64,000 nt of DNA from Leishmania mexicana MHOM/GT/2001/U1103 (Eukaryota; Euglenozoa; Kinetoplastea; Trypanosomatida; Trypanosomatidae). The notes under the pieces are model-generated. The model saw only the letters and a list, made by a program, of their open reading frames with translations. It searched no databases and was not told where the DNA came from. Of this stretch, positions 1 through 9,081 are shown in pieces (positions within the stretch are counted from its first letter, which is position 1; each line of letters begins with the position of its first letter). The stretch spans positions 112,501-176,500 of the forward strand of contig NC_018338.1 in NCBI RefSeq assembly GCF_000234665.1, given 5' to 3'. The translations under genes were made by a program, and so were the position numbers.

Positions 1-1297
1 TTCTCCTGGCCCTGCCGCCTACGATGTGCCCGGATACTTCGACACGCTGGACCCCCAGCAACAACAACAGCACCTGTGGTCGGGTCCCGTACCCGGCGTC
101 CACTTGGGCATTCGCACAGTGCTGCCAGAGTCACGCGAGAAAGCCGGCATGCCTGGTCCTGGCGCATACAACCTCGTGCGGTTTGGCGACGAGCTGCCCA
201 GAACCCGCGAACCCCTTATCACTCGAAGCAGTCGTCGCGGCTGTGATGCCGTCGCCGACACGCCTGGCCCTGGCGCGTACGACGATCCAACGTCTATCGC
301 CTACCGCGCCGACCAAGTGCGGAGGAAGCGCTTCTTTACGCAATGCTCCACGTTTGGTGGTCGCTGGTGTCGGCGGGAGTTTCACACAGCCGGGCCCGGC
401 CCTGCTGCGTACAACACTCTCGTCGCGACAAAGCTGCTGGAGAAGAACCAACGACACGCCCCCAGGCTCGTGCGGCGCCAGCCACCGCTGGATCGACAAT
501 CCATCGCGGAGGCTGCTGCGGCGCGCATGAAGGTGTCCTGCGCCCCCACCCCGCAGACCTTCCCTACCCTCCCCTCAGATTTCGACTTTGACTTCAGGAA
601 AGGCAAGACGATCGGCGGTAGGCCTCACGAGCCGCTGTCACGGACGGCGCCTTCTCACTTGACGCAGGCAGCGGGCGACAAGCCGAGTGGCAGCCGTGCC
701 TTCTGGGAGTCCTCGCCACCGCCGGGTGGCCGCTTCGCAGCAACGCCCTTTGACGCGCAGTCGCACAGTCTTGCCGCCGAAAAGGCGGGTACCAATGCGG
801 CACGTCTCTCGGACGCGGCGAACTGCAAGCCCGGGCCAGGGTCGTACAATGTGGATGTGGACCCGACGGCTCGCCGCGTTCCGGCCTCGTTGTTTGGCCG
901 AACGCTGAGCGCCAAGTCTGTCTCTGCTGAAAATGGTGTGCCAGGCCCGGGTCATTACCGCGTCGTGGACGAAACAGGCAGTGGAGGCACCATCTTCTAC
1001 AAGGGCGACTTCCACCCGCGCGGTTGTAGCGGCCAGGGCGGGTCCGCTGCGGAGAGCCTTGGCGTCGGCCCGGGCGCGCACTACAACGACGACACCATGT
1101 ACAGTAATAGCATCAACGGCGACCGCGCCAATAACAAAGGCTTTACGATGGGCATCCGCTACCCGGCCAGGGCCACCTATCAGCACTGCGCCCCGTACGA
1201 CGAAACGACGAACATCAACTGCGTCTACGACGACGAGCTGAACTGGGTGGTGCGGCCCAATCAGCACCTGCCACAGATTCGCCGCGGTAAGCTGTAG
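1..1297 (+). CDS. Sperm-tail PG-rich (STPGR/SHIPPO-like) repeat protein, 5' truncated
   Basis: The frame is open from the window edge (first full codon at position 2) to TAG at 1295-1297, giving about 432 residues; the start lies upstream. The protein has scattered Pro-Gly motifs followed by Tyr: SPGPAAYD at the very start, then MPGPGAYN, TPGPGAYDD, GPGPAAYN, KPGPGSYN, VPGPGHYR and a degenerate GVGPGAHYND near the C-terminus. This spacing of PGPGxY motifs is the hallmark of STPGR proteins, which in flagellates and sperm are usually associated with axonemal or cortical microtubules. A flagellar or subpellicular cytoskeletal role is therefore inferred, not shown. The C-terminal 60 residues contain no further PG repeats. 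Other frames across this gene are open but show no family resemblance. Family call is firm; exact function is not. Confidence 0.85.
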   Translation, partial: SPGPAAYDVPGYFDTLDPQQQQQHLWSGPVPGVHLGIRTVLPESREKAGMPGPGAYNLVRFGDELPRTREPLITRSSRRGCDAVADTPGPGAYDDPTSIAYRADQVRRKRFFTQCSTFGGRWCRREFHTAGPGPAAYNTLVATKLLEKNQRHAPRLVRRQPPLDRQSIAEAAAARMKVSCAPTPQTFPTLPSDFDFDFRKGKTIGGRPHEPLSRTAPSHLTQAAGDKPSGSRAFWESSPPPGGRFAATPFDAQSHSLAAEKAGTNAARLSDAANCKPGPGSYNVDVDPTARRVPASLFGRTLSAKSVSAENGVPGPGHYRVVDETGSGGTIFYKGDFHPRGCSGQGGSAAESLGVGPGAHYNDDTMYSNSINGDRANNKGFTMGIRYPARATYQHCAPYDETTNINCVYDDELNWVVRPNQHLPQIRRGKL

Positions 1298-1607
1298 CGA
1301 AGAGCTGCCATTGGCACCATCACGTTTGTGTGTGTGTGCTGAACAATGTGTACGCATACCTTGAACATGTATAATACGGCCATGATGACGATCACCATGT
1401 GGGTCTGCTGAGGGGGAAGGGGAGGGGACGCTCGCACTGTGCTTCCCTCTTGCTGTGACCTCGCTTGTTATTGTTTTCTGTGCTTCCCAGTGGAACGCTC
1501 GTCTCACCGGTAGTTGAACCGACGGCAAATCATGCTTGCCTTTCATCAGGTGGCGGTGCTGGGGAGGAGGCAACGGCGCGCCTCTTTTACACCTTTTCGA
1601 GTCTCGT

Positions 1608-1642
<35 letters not shown>

Positions 1643-3110
1643 TGGCGACAAACACGAGAGGGGGAAAGAGGCAGAGCGACGGAGGGCAAGCCATTTTTCC
1701 TGTTCATCTCTGTGTGTGTGTGCAGAGGACTGCTTCTACGGCTGCATCTCTCAAGAGCTGGCCGGCCTCGTAAATCTACATGAAGTAAGAGGCTGCTTGC
1801 ATAGGCAAAGCATTCGTTCCGCCCAACGTGAACCGTCCCCATGTTGCCATGCTCGCATCTTACCCTTCTTCCTACACTTCTCATCTCTGTCCCTTGCACA
1901 CCTTCCACAGATGCGTGTTGCCACCATCATCGTTGCTCGCCGCTCTTTCGTCCATCTCTGGCACCTTCTCCCCTCCTCGGTTCCCCATCCTCGCTCAGTC
2001 AGACAGTCAGATGATGTGGGAGTGGGGGGAGGGGCACACATCACGTACCATAACAGAAAGCGAACGAGGGAGGGACTTGGTCAAAGGAACGGAGGGCCCA
2101 CTCCAACGGAACGACGACGCAGCAGCTCGTAGAACCACAGCCAAAACAACAACACCGACCGGAGTGACAACGACGACTTGACAGACGTGTGTACGTCCAT
2201 TCTCATCCTTCCCTCTGTGGACGTGTGCATCGAACTTATTGTTTTCGGTTGCTTCGGTAGAGCATCGCTGAGGTAGAAAGTGTGGCCGGTCAGCCATGCA
2301 TCTGGCATCCGCCACCTCTCCTCCTCGCTTAGCAGAGCAGCCCCCCTTTTTCCCATCTTGAGTTTCACCGTGTATATATTGGATGCGCATGTAGCCTCTC
2401 AGGCAGTTTGCCTTTTATTTTTGTTGGGTTTCCTTTCTATGCTGCACGGCCTGCTCGTCACCACGCACACACGCAGGTGAACTTGCGCACGTGCGTCATC
2501 ACTCGATGGCCTCTACTATTAACATCATCATTGTTGTGTGCATAGTTCTTTGTCTACTGCCGCTTCTTCTTTCCCTCACCGTTGGTGCGCACCCCCGCGC
2601 CCATACAGACACATAAATCGATATGTATATATGTATATATATATACGCCCTTTTTTCCCCCTCCCTCCCTCCCCCCACACACGCTCGCCTTGAAGGGGTG
2701 AGCGGCCTGTGCGTGTGTGTGTGTGTTAGCGCCATCCCGATACGCTCCTCATCCCTTCCTTCTGTTGCTTGTGTTGTTCTCCTTGTTGTTGCTGTCTTCC
2801 GCTGATTTCCTTGGTCTCCGCTGTGTGTGTGGGTCTTGTCGGCTTTCCCCTCCCTTCTGCGGTCTTGTACTAGCACCCACCGCACTCTTCTCACCCCACC
2901 CCCCGCCCCTGCACACGTTCTCACTCTCTTACTCGCTCCGCGCTGTGTAGGCCGCGCACGTGTCACCTTTATCTCCGGCCCACCGTTCGACTGTGCTGTA
3001 CCGCCTCTCTGTGTGTCTTTCCTTTGTTTCCTGTTACACGCATACCTCCTTTTCTGGTGGCCCCTGTGCGCTGCGGGGCCTCCTTTATTGCTACCGCTAT
3101 CACTTTAAAG
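1298..3110 (+). other. Intergenic spacer with microsatellites and polypyrimidine tracts
   Basis: I see no supportable gene here. The spacer has TG and CA runs, a TA-rich patch around 2622-2645, and long C/T stretches at about 2650-2690 and 2850-2940 that could serve trans-splicing of the next mRNA and polyadenylation of the previous one. No tRNA or other structured RNA was recognised. Confidence 0.6.
1609..1639. repeat. (CA)n microsatellite
   Basis: An uninterrupted CA dinucleotide run of about 15 units lies in the spacer after the STPGR gene. Such runs are common in Leishmania spacers and are likely length-polymorphic between strains. Confidence 0.9.
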
Positions 3111-5027
3111 ATGCCGTCCAGTCGCGGCGTCTCCCTCTCCATCTCCTTAGCGGATGCGGAGGTGGCCCCGGGTGGCATGCTGCGCGGTGAGGTCAAGGTG
3201 AAAGTGGACGCCTCGCACAAGAACGGCATCGTCTACGAGGCTATACGCCTTGTTTTTCTTGCAGTGGAGAAGAGCTGTGTGTGGGATGATCAGGGCGAGT
3301 TTGATGAGCTGCTGAACAAGTACACGTCATCACGTGTCTACCTCGATCGCCACGTGACGCTCACCGGCTTCAAAACACAGTCCGAGGATGCTGAGACCAC
3401 CGCGCAGGTTCGGGAGGAGATGCTGTTCCTCCAGCACTCCGCCACCCCGTACGCCGCGGTGGCGCCGACAAAGCCGAAGAAAGACGCGTACCGCCATTAC
3501 ACACGCGAGGAGCTGCTGCACGGTGCCATCCAAATGGCGGCCACGACGAAGTACACCACGGGGGGGACGGTCGCCCCTGACGCCAACGCCAATACTAATA
3601 ACTGCGTGGGAAGTCAAGGGCCTGTGCAAGGGGTTGACGGGCCGCATTTGGCCGCGGCGGCCCCAAGTGGGGGAGCCACGGAAGTGGAGGTCCCCGTACT
3701 GATGCCTGGAACCCATCGTTTCCCTTTTCTATTTCGCCTGCCTCCCTGGCTACCGCCTTCCTTCTACTACTCCTTCGTTGGCGCCAAGGGGCAGCTCCAG
3801 TACTCGGCGTCCGCCACGATGCTGTTCCCCGGCAACGGTGCCGGCTCATGGTGGTTCAAAATCTGCAGGGACATGAAGGGGGCAACGTGTGATGTGGAGA
3901 AGACCTCCAACAAAGCTGCCGGCGCCGACGCCCCTTCTGGCAAGAGGGAGCGCAAGCGAACGGGTCGCGGTGAGTCTGGGGAGGGCGTCATAGACCTGGA
4001 GGATTACGACGTCGGCGAGCGCACGAATCGGCGTCTTACCAGCATGCCCGTCTACGGCCCATCAGACCTCACAACCGCCATCCACTTCGACGTGCTGTCC
4101 GTGATGCCGCGTCGTCAGCTAGTGGCCGCGTACTACCAGATCGACACTCACAACCTCCATCAGCGACCGACGAACCCACCACGGGAGGCGGAGAACGCCA
4201 ATAACAGCAGCAGCAGCAGGAACGGTGCGACGAAACTGCGAGGACGCGTCGGCAAGAGCAACTACGCCGGCGACGTGAAACCATCCGGCGTGTCGGCAGG
4301 GCTGCTGGAGCACCACGAGGACACGCACTTGGCCCTGTCCGCGCTCTACCAAACGTTCCGCTGCGGCTGGCTGGGGAACATGTGCTGTCTGCAGCCGCAG
4401 AACGCAATCGAGGCGGAGGTGCTCGTGGTGGGTGCGCGGACAGTGCTGTTGGCCGATGACGTCGGTGCCTTGCAGGCGCTCGGGGTACAGCCGCCGATCA
4501 CGTGCGACTCTCCACAACTTGGCGGCCCGGCCCTCCACGCCCCCGACATCGTTCCCTCGCCCGACCTGGCGGTTGCCCCGCCCAATACGCCATGGCCGGT
4601 TGGCGGCATCACGCTGCGTGTGCGTGTGCGCAACTACTGCCCCACTCATACCGTAGAGTGTGTGCGAGTAGAGCTGAAGGTGATGGTGGAGATCTTCAAG
4701 TCTCTCAAGACCCCGCACACCTTTCCTGGCATCTCCTACTCGAGTTTCGACTACACAATCCCCATCCCTCCTGACAACCAGGCACTATTCGATGTGAGGC
4801 TCGGCCTGACGCCGCGCTTCCGCCGGCACGAGACCGACAGCGAGTCGCTCTTGCCACCGCCTGGAGTACGAACAGCTAACATGCGGAGCAACACCTTCTT
4901 ACAGGTCAGCTTTCCCGGCATGTACACGTACGTTGAAGAGGAGGAAGAGACGAAGGGCGTCGTGATCATGGCGGAGACGGTGAACCTGAAGGACGAGGTG
5001 CTCGAACTGCCGGTCCGGTACAGCTGA
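3111..5027 (+). CDS. Arrestin-fold protein, first of a tandem pair
   Basis: The frame is open upstream, but the first ATG is at 3111, giving 638 residues beginning MPSSRGVSLSIS. Residues about 7-30 read as the first strands of an arrestin N-domain (SLADAEVAPGGMLRGEVKVK), followed by an EAIRL strand. Around residues 200-240 the segment HRFPFLFRLPPWLPPSFYYS matches the arrestin-N pattern of a hydrophobic strand, then LP..LPPSF, then a strand containing LQYSASA. A second beta-rich unit from about residue 497 (GGITLRVRVRNYCPTHTVEC) looks like an arrestin C-domain and ends in LQVSFPGMYTY. Inserts between strands are rich in Ser, Asn, Gly and charged residues. Arrestin-fold proteins are typically cytosolic trafficking adaptors; cargo here is unknown. 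The next gene, about 1.1 kb downstream, is a diverged paralogue with the same strand order. The assignment rests on motif reading, not a profile search. Confidence 0.75.
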   Translation: MPSSRGVSLSISLADAEVAPGGMLRGEVKVKVDASHKNGIVYEAIRLVFLAVEKSCVWDDQGEFDELLNKYTSSRVYLDRHVTLTGFKTQSEDAETTAQVREEMLFLQHSATPYAAVAPTKPKKDAYRHYTREELLHGAIQMAATTKYTTGGTVAPDANANTNNCVGSQGPVQGVDGPHLAAAAPSGGATEVEVPVLMPGTHRFPFLFRLPPWLPPSFYYSFVGAKGQLQYSASATMLFPGNGAGSWWFKICRDMKGATCDVEKTSNKAAGADAPSGKRERKRTGRGESGEGVIDLEDYDVGERTNRRLTSMPVYGPSDLTTAIHFDVLSVMPRRQLVAAYYQIDTHNLHQRPTNPPREAENANNSSSSRNGATKLRGRVGKSNYAGDVKPSGVSAGLLEHHEDTHLALSALYQTFRCGWLGNMCCLQPQNAIEAEVLVVGARTVLLADDVGALQALGVQPPITCDSPQLGGPALHAPDIVPSPDLAVAPPNTPWPVGGITLRVRVRNYCPTHTVECVRVELKVMVEIFKSLKTPHTFPGISYSSFDYTIPIPPDNQALFDVRLGLTPRFRRHETDSESLLPPPGVRTANMRSNTFLQVSFPGMYTYVEEEEETKGVVIMAETVNLKDEVLELPVRYS

Positions 5028-6135
5028 TCGACAATATGTTGCGCACCTTCATACGCCGTGGTCGACCTCACCAGATCCGGTCTCCGGCGGAGGCATCATG
5101 AGAGGAGAGGGCAGCGGCACGTCCTTGTCCTCAAGCTCCGCACGGCACGCATGTAGCCGCGTAGGTGTGTGCGGAGACGGCTGTTGCGTCATTCCTGCAT
5201 CTCACCGGCAGAGACAGCGAGTGAGGGGCATGCACGTGTCGGCATTGGGAAAGGCTTCTTCTGACAGCCACAGACGCATACACACACACACACACACGCA
5301 AGTGCCGGTGTGTACTTTACTGTCTTATCCTTTTCCTCTTTTCCGTTCTTCAGTTGTGCACAGGCGACCATCACGTGATGATGGCACTCTTCTCGCTTCA
5401 GCCCCTCCTTATCCCCTCCCCTCCCTAGCTCTCCACTGTGGCTCACTTGTCGAAGACACATGTCCGTGTGCGCGATGCCGAGCTTTTCTTTATTTGAGGG
5501 GTTTTGTGTGCCCACCGACTCGCTCGCTCTTCTTCTGTACTTCGTGTCTGTGCGTGTGTGCATGCTTGTGCCATGGACTGCATCGCGTGTGTGTTTCGTG
5601 CTCCTCCCTTTCCCTGGGCGATTTGCTTCTTCTCGTTCTTGTGCGCACCGCATGGCAGTCATGGCTGCGCGCCTGCGATACGCACTCACCCAGGAAACAC
5701 AAAGCTAGCACCAGAAACGCAGGTGCACGTTCCAGCCATACTTTCATCAGGCAGGCAGGCAGACAGACACACGCGCGCATGCACGCACACACACGCACAC
5801 CCCGCTGCCAGTCGCTGCGATAGCAATGTCAGTGGCCGATCTCGCGGTGGTTTTGATTTCACCAGCAGGGGAATGTGCTTGTGTGTCTTATCGACTTTCA
5901 TTTCGTCTTCTGCCTCCACCCCCCCCTCCACACGCCTCCTGCCTTCTGCCCTGTATCAACGCGCTCCTGAGACACCTCAGCAAGGCCGTCATACACGCAC
6001 ACCGGCACGCCATACACGGCAGGCAGCAGCGCTTACGCTTCACACAAGCGAACCACGCTGTGAGTCCCGGCTCGCTGGCTCTTTGCTTCTCTCCTGCCTC
6101 CGACCCCTCTGACGCCGTTGGTGCGTGCGCGATCG
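5028..6135 (+). other. Intergenic spacer between the arrestin-like paralogues
   Basis: No gene is supported. The sequence holds CA runs at about 5280-5298 and 5763-5800 and C/T-rich stretches at about 5390-5440, 5900-5950 and 6085-6115. The last is a plausible polypyrimidine tract for the downstream mRNA. Confidence 0.55.
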
Positions 6136-7947
6136 ATGCCGTTCCGCGTTTCTGTCCGACTGGCGCACGACACCTTGTGTCTCTCAGACACCGTCGAGGG
6201 CAGCGCCTCGGTAGACGTGGAGGGCACGTTGCACGATGTCGCGGCAGCTGCGCCAAGCGCTGTGCGTGTGGTCTTGCGCGCTGTAGAGGTGGCTGGAAAG
6301 AGGCACGCCATTGAGCACATGGTGCTGGTCACAACAGTGGCAGGTCCATCGACAGCGCACGAAGAGGCCGCGGCTGCCGCCCTGCGTGAGAGGGCGAATC
6401 GGTTCACGACGGAGGCAGCGCGCCGCAACCCGCTATCTGGTGTTCCAGTGGGCACTGACAGCACCATGCCTGTCGAGGGCGGTGCCAGTGAAAACTACAC
6501 CTACGGCACGGGTGCTGGTGGTACCTCGAACCCCGGTGGCGTGACAGGTGACACCGCTGCCTCGCCTCCGCAGAGGTGGGAGGCGGGTGGCCATTACATG
6601 TACCCCTTCGCGCTGCAGCTTCCCCCGTGGCTGCCTCCGTCCTACTACTACAAGCCCAGGGCCGGCAAGTCGCACATGTCGATGCGCTACACGGTGGCAG
6701 CCTTCGTGGTCTGCGGCGTGGAGGAGGCTGATGTGGATGTGGCCACGCGGGAATTCACGTCGCAGACGACGGTGTTGGTGCCCTGCACTCCGCTCCCGGC
6801 GAAAGCGTGGAGAGGCAGCACTCGCAACAGTGACGGCGGCGCTGAAGGCGCCGATAAGAGGGGGACGTGCGCGTCTGCGCCGCTGCTCTCCCCGGTGGGC
6901 TTTCTACTTCCGGCTGAAATCCCTCAGCTCCTGGAACGCCTCCCCGCCGCACAACTTGTCGACTTCACTGTATTATCGGCGCTGCCGAAGCGCGAGCTGC
7001 AGCAGTGCGTGGAGCGTGTGTCGATCTCACCCCCGTTCCGCGAAAAACTCACATATCACGTATACAAGCACAGCCTCGTCTTGCGCGGTCTTCTCGGCAA
7101 CAAGCCGTACACCGCCGTCGACGTGCGCATCATGTACGACTCAAGTGCGGCCGTGATCCTGTGCGGTCGCCAGCAGTCCGTCATGCGAGGGCGTGCTGCA
7201 TTAGGGCTCGCAGCACCGCAAGGCAACGACTCTGGTGACGCGCCAGCTGCTTTCCCTTCTGCCGGCAGCGGAGTTGCTCCAGGCGGACTGACTGTGGCGG
7301 GGATCGTTATTGGCGGTGACTACAACTGCGTCCCTCGCATCCATACGGACAACCACGGCACGGCACCTCCACCGCTGGGTGAGAGGGTGCGTGGGCGGCA
7401 ATCGCCTGCTGCGGCTGATCCACAGAGTAGCGACAGCGCTAACAGTCTTGGTCGCAACGGCGAAGGCGAAGGTGGCAACCGCCTGAGTACGGTGAGCTCG
7501 TGCACAGATCCGGCGATTAGCGGGGCGCTGCGGCTACGTGTGCGTGTGCGCACCGGCAGTGTTGCTGTGAGCAAAGTGCGGGTAAAGCTGTTGGAGCGGG
7601 TTCGCTGCACCAGCGCCCCGGCAGCACAGCCGTACGACGTCTACACGCTTGCCAGGTACACGCACTCAGAGAAGATACATGCCAACATGTCGATTGAGTT
7701 CCCTGTTGAGCTGGCTCTGCCGAAACAGTTTCGCCACACCGCCGCGGACAATGACAAGTACCCCCCACCCGCTGGCATCACCACCGCTGCCGTCCACACC
7801 ACCACGTGGCTGCAGATCACCTTTCCCAACCTCCACGCCGTTTCAGAAGCACAGCTAGGGGAGAATGTCGTGTTGGTTGGTGAGGACGTGGACCTGACAG
7901 ACACGGTGCCGTTCTTGCCCTGCGCGTGCCCGGTGCAGACACTATGA
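6136..7947 (+). CDS. Arrestin-fold protein, second of a tandem pair
   Basis: The first ATG in this frame is at 6136, giving 603 residues that begin MPFRVSVRLAHDTLCLSDTV. It parallels its upstream neighbour: an N-terminal arrestin-like strand pair, a YPFALQLPPWLPPSYYYKP segment at about residues 150-170 followed by MRYTVAAFVV, then a second unit from about residue 465 (ALRLRVRVRTGSVAVSKVRV), closing with WLQITFPNL near the end. The shared PPWLPPSxYY block and the matching closing strand (LQVSFPGM versus LQITFPNL) indicate an old tandem duplication with strong divergence. Long Ser/Gly/Ala-rich inserts separate the conserved strands. A cytosolic adaptor role is inferred from the fold only. Confidence 0.72.
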   Translation: MPFRVSVRLAHDTLCLSDTVEGSASVDVEGTLHDVAAAAPSAVRVVLRAVEVAGKRHAIEHMVLVTTVAGPSTAHEEAAAAALRERANRFTTEAARRNPLSGVPVGTDSTMPVEGGASENYTYGTGAGGTSNPGGVTGDTAASPPQRWEAGGHYMYPFALQLPPWLPPSYYYKPRAGKSHMSMRYTVAAFVVCGVEEADVDVATREFTSQTTVLVPCTPLPAKAWRGSTRNSDGGAEGADKRGTCASAPLLSPVGFLLPAEIPQLLERLPAAQLVDFTVLSALPKRELQQCVERVSISPPFREKLTYHVYKHSLVLRGLLGNKPYTAVDVRIMYDSSAAVILCGRQQSVMRGRAALGLAAPQGNDSGDAPAAFPSAGSGVAPGGLTVAGIVIGGDYNCVPRIHTDNHGTAPPPLGERVRGRQSPAAADPQSSDSANSLGRNGEGEGGNRLSTVSSCTDPAISGALRLRVRVRTGSVAVSKVRVKLLERVRCTSAPAAQPYDVYTLARYTHSEKIHANMSIEFPVELALPKQFRHTAADNDKYPPPAGITTAAVHTTTWLQITFPNLHAVSEAQLGENVVLVGEDVDLTDTVPFLPCACPVQTL

Positions 7948-9081
7948 AGCCCGACCATGGCCGCCGTGACGGATCTGTGCTCTTTCTTGTTGTGCTCTGG
8001 CCTAAAAAGGCGCCTCAACGGCACTTCGACTTCAACTGTGTGCCCATGCAATGATACACCCAACATACATGAGGTCACTGTATACTGCTGGACAACTTGT
8101 GCCATCTCCAACTTAAAGATTTTCTTTTCTTTCTCTGCTGATGATATGACCTCGTAATGGGACTTGCGTCGTTTCCTCTGCGCAGGTTTGCGCAGACCAC
8201 CTTCTTCCCTCAACCGACACGTCGTGAAGACCAGTGCGTGTTTTGGAGAGGGTGGGGCGGGTAGGCGACCTCGCTGCGCTGATCCTATGCCACACCGGCA
8301 TCTCACTCTTATTACCTTTTTTTTCCATGGGGTCGTTCTCCTCGGTGCGATGACAATAAGCCGCAAAACGACGCGTGCCCGTCTTGTGCCTCCTGTTCGT
8401 CTCCCTCTCCGCCACGCCCCCCCCGGTCCTTCCTCGGATAGAGTCGTTTACGTTGCTGAGCGAGGCTTCCTCAAAGGCGATGACAAGAGCAACGCCTCTC
8501 ATCACCGCTCCTCCATGCGCCCCCCCCTCCCCTGACCCTCACCGCTGTCTCTGTCGCTGTAACCTGTCTGTCCCTCCGTCTTGCCCTGCCCTGATCTACA
8601 TACAAACACTTCCCCCCATACACATACACACGCATACCCAGCACATCGACATCCGATTGAACATGATCGCCATCGTCCTCACCGTGGGTGCCTAGCCGAC
8701 AACAACGCCGAATACCTCCGCAAACAGTCGTGTTTTCTTCAACACATACACACACACGCTGACACACCACCTCCACATATTCGTCTCTGCCCCTCTCCTT
8801 CGTCCTCTGCTTGTGCTGCTCTACGAGGCCACGCCGCATTTCGCCTCACCGTCTTCCACGCCCTATTTCCACAAGGTCAGGTGTGCGTGTCGGCAGCTGA
8901 CAAGTCATTATTCAAGAACAATACAGAAGGCAGAAAAAAAAGGCAACGCGCCAGTTGGCCGAGACAGGTGCAGTCCAGAGACGAGCTGAATCGATTGTCA
9001 GGCACGGCCCTCTCGACTCTGTCGGTTGGTGCTTCGCACGCCTTCTTGCCTCTGCTGGCGGCGGCTGGACTTGTGGCATTG
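7948..9081 (+). other. Intergenic spacer and probable 5' leader of HAP2
   Basis: No separate gene is supported. A C/T-rich stretch at about 8785-8825 and a weaker one ending in CAG near 8880 are candidate trans-splice signals for HAP2. From about 8881 to 9081 there is no ATG, so 9082 would be the first start codon met by a scanning ribosome. The HAP2 frame stays open far upstream (back to about 8581) but without any ATG. Confidence 0.5.

Noticed and set aside
638..1651. A 337-codon frame on the minus strand across the STPGR gene
   Set aside because: Mostly antisense to clear PG-repeat coding sequence, and its start lies in the CA microsatellite; no family features.
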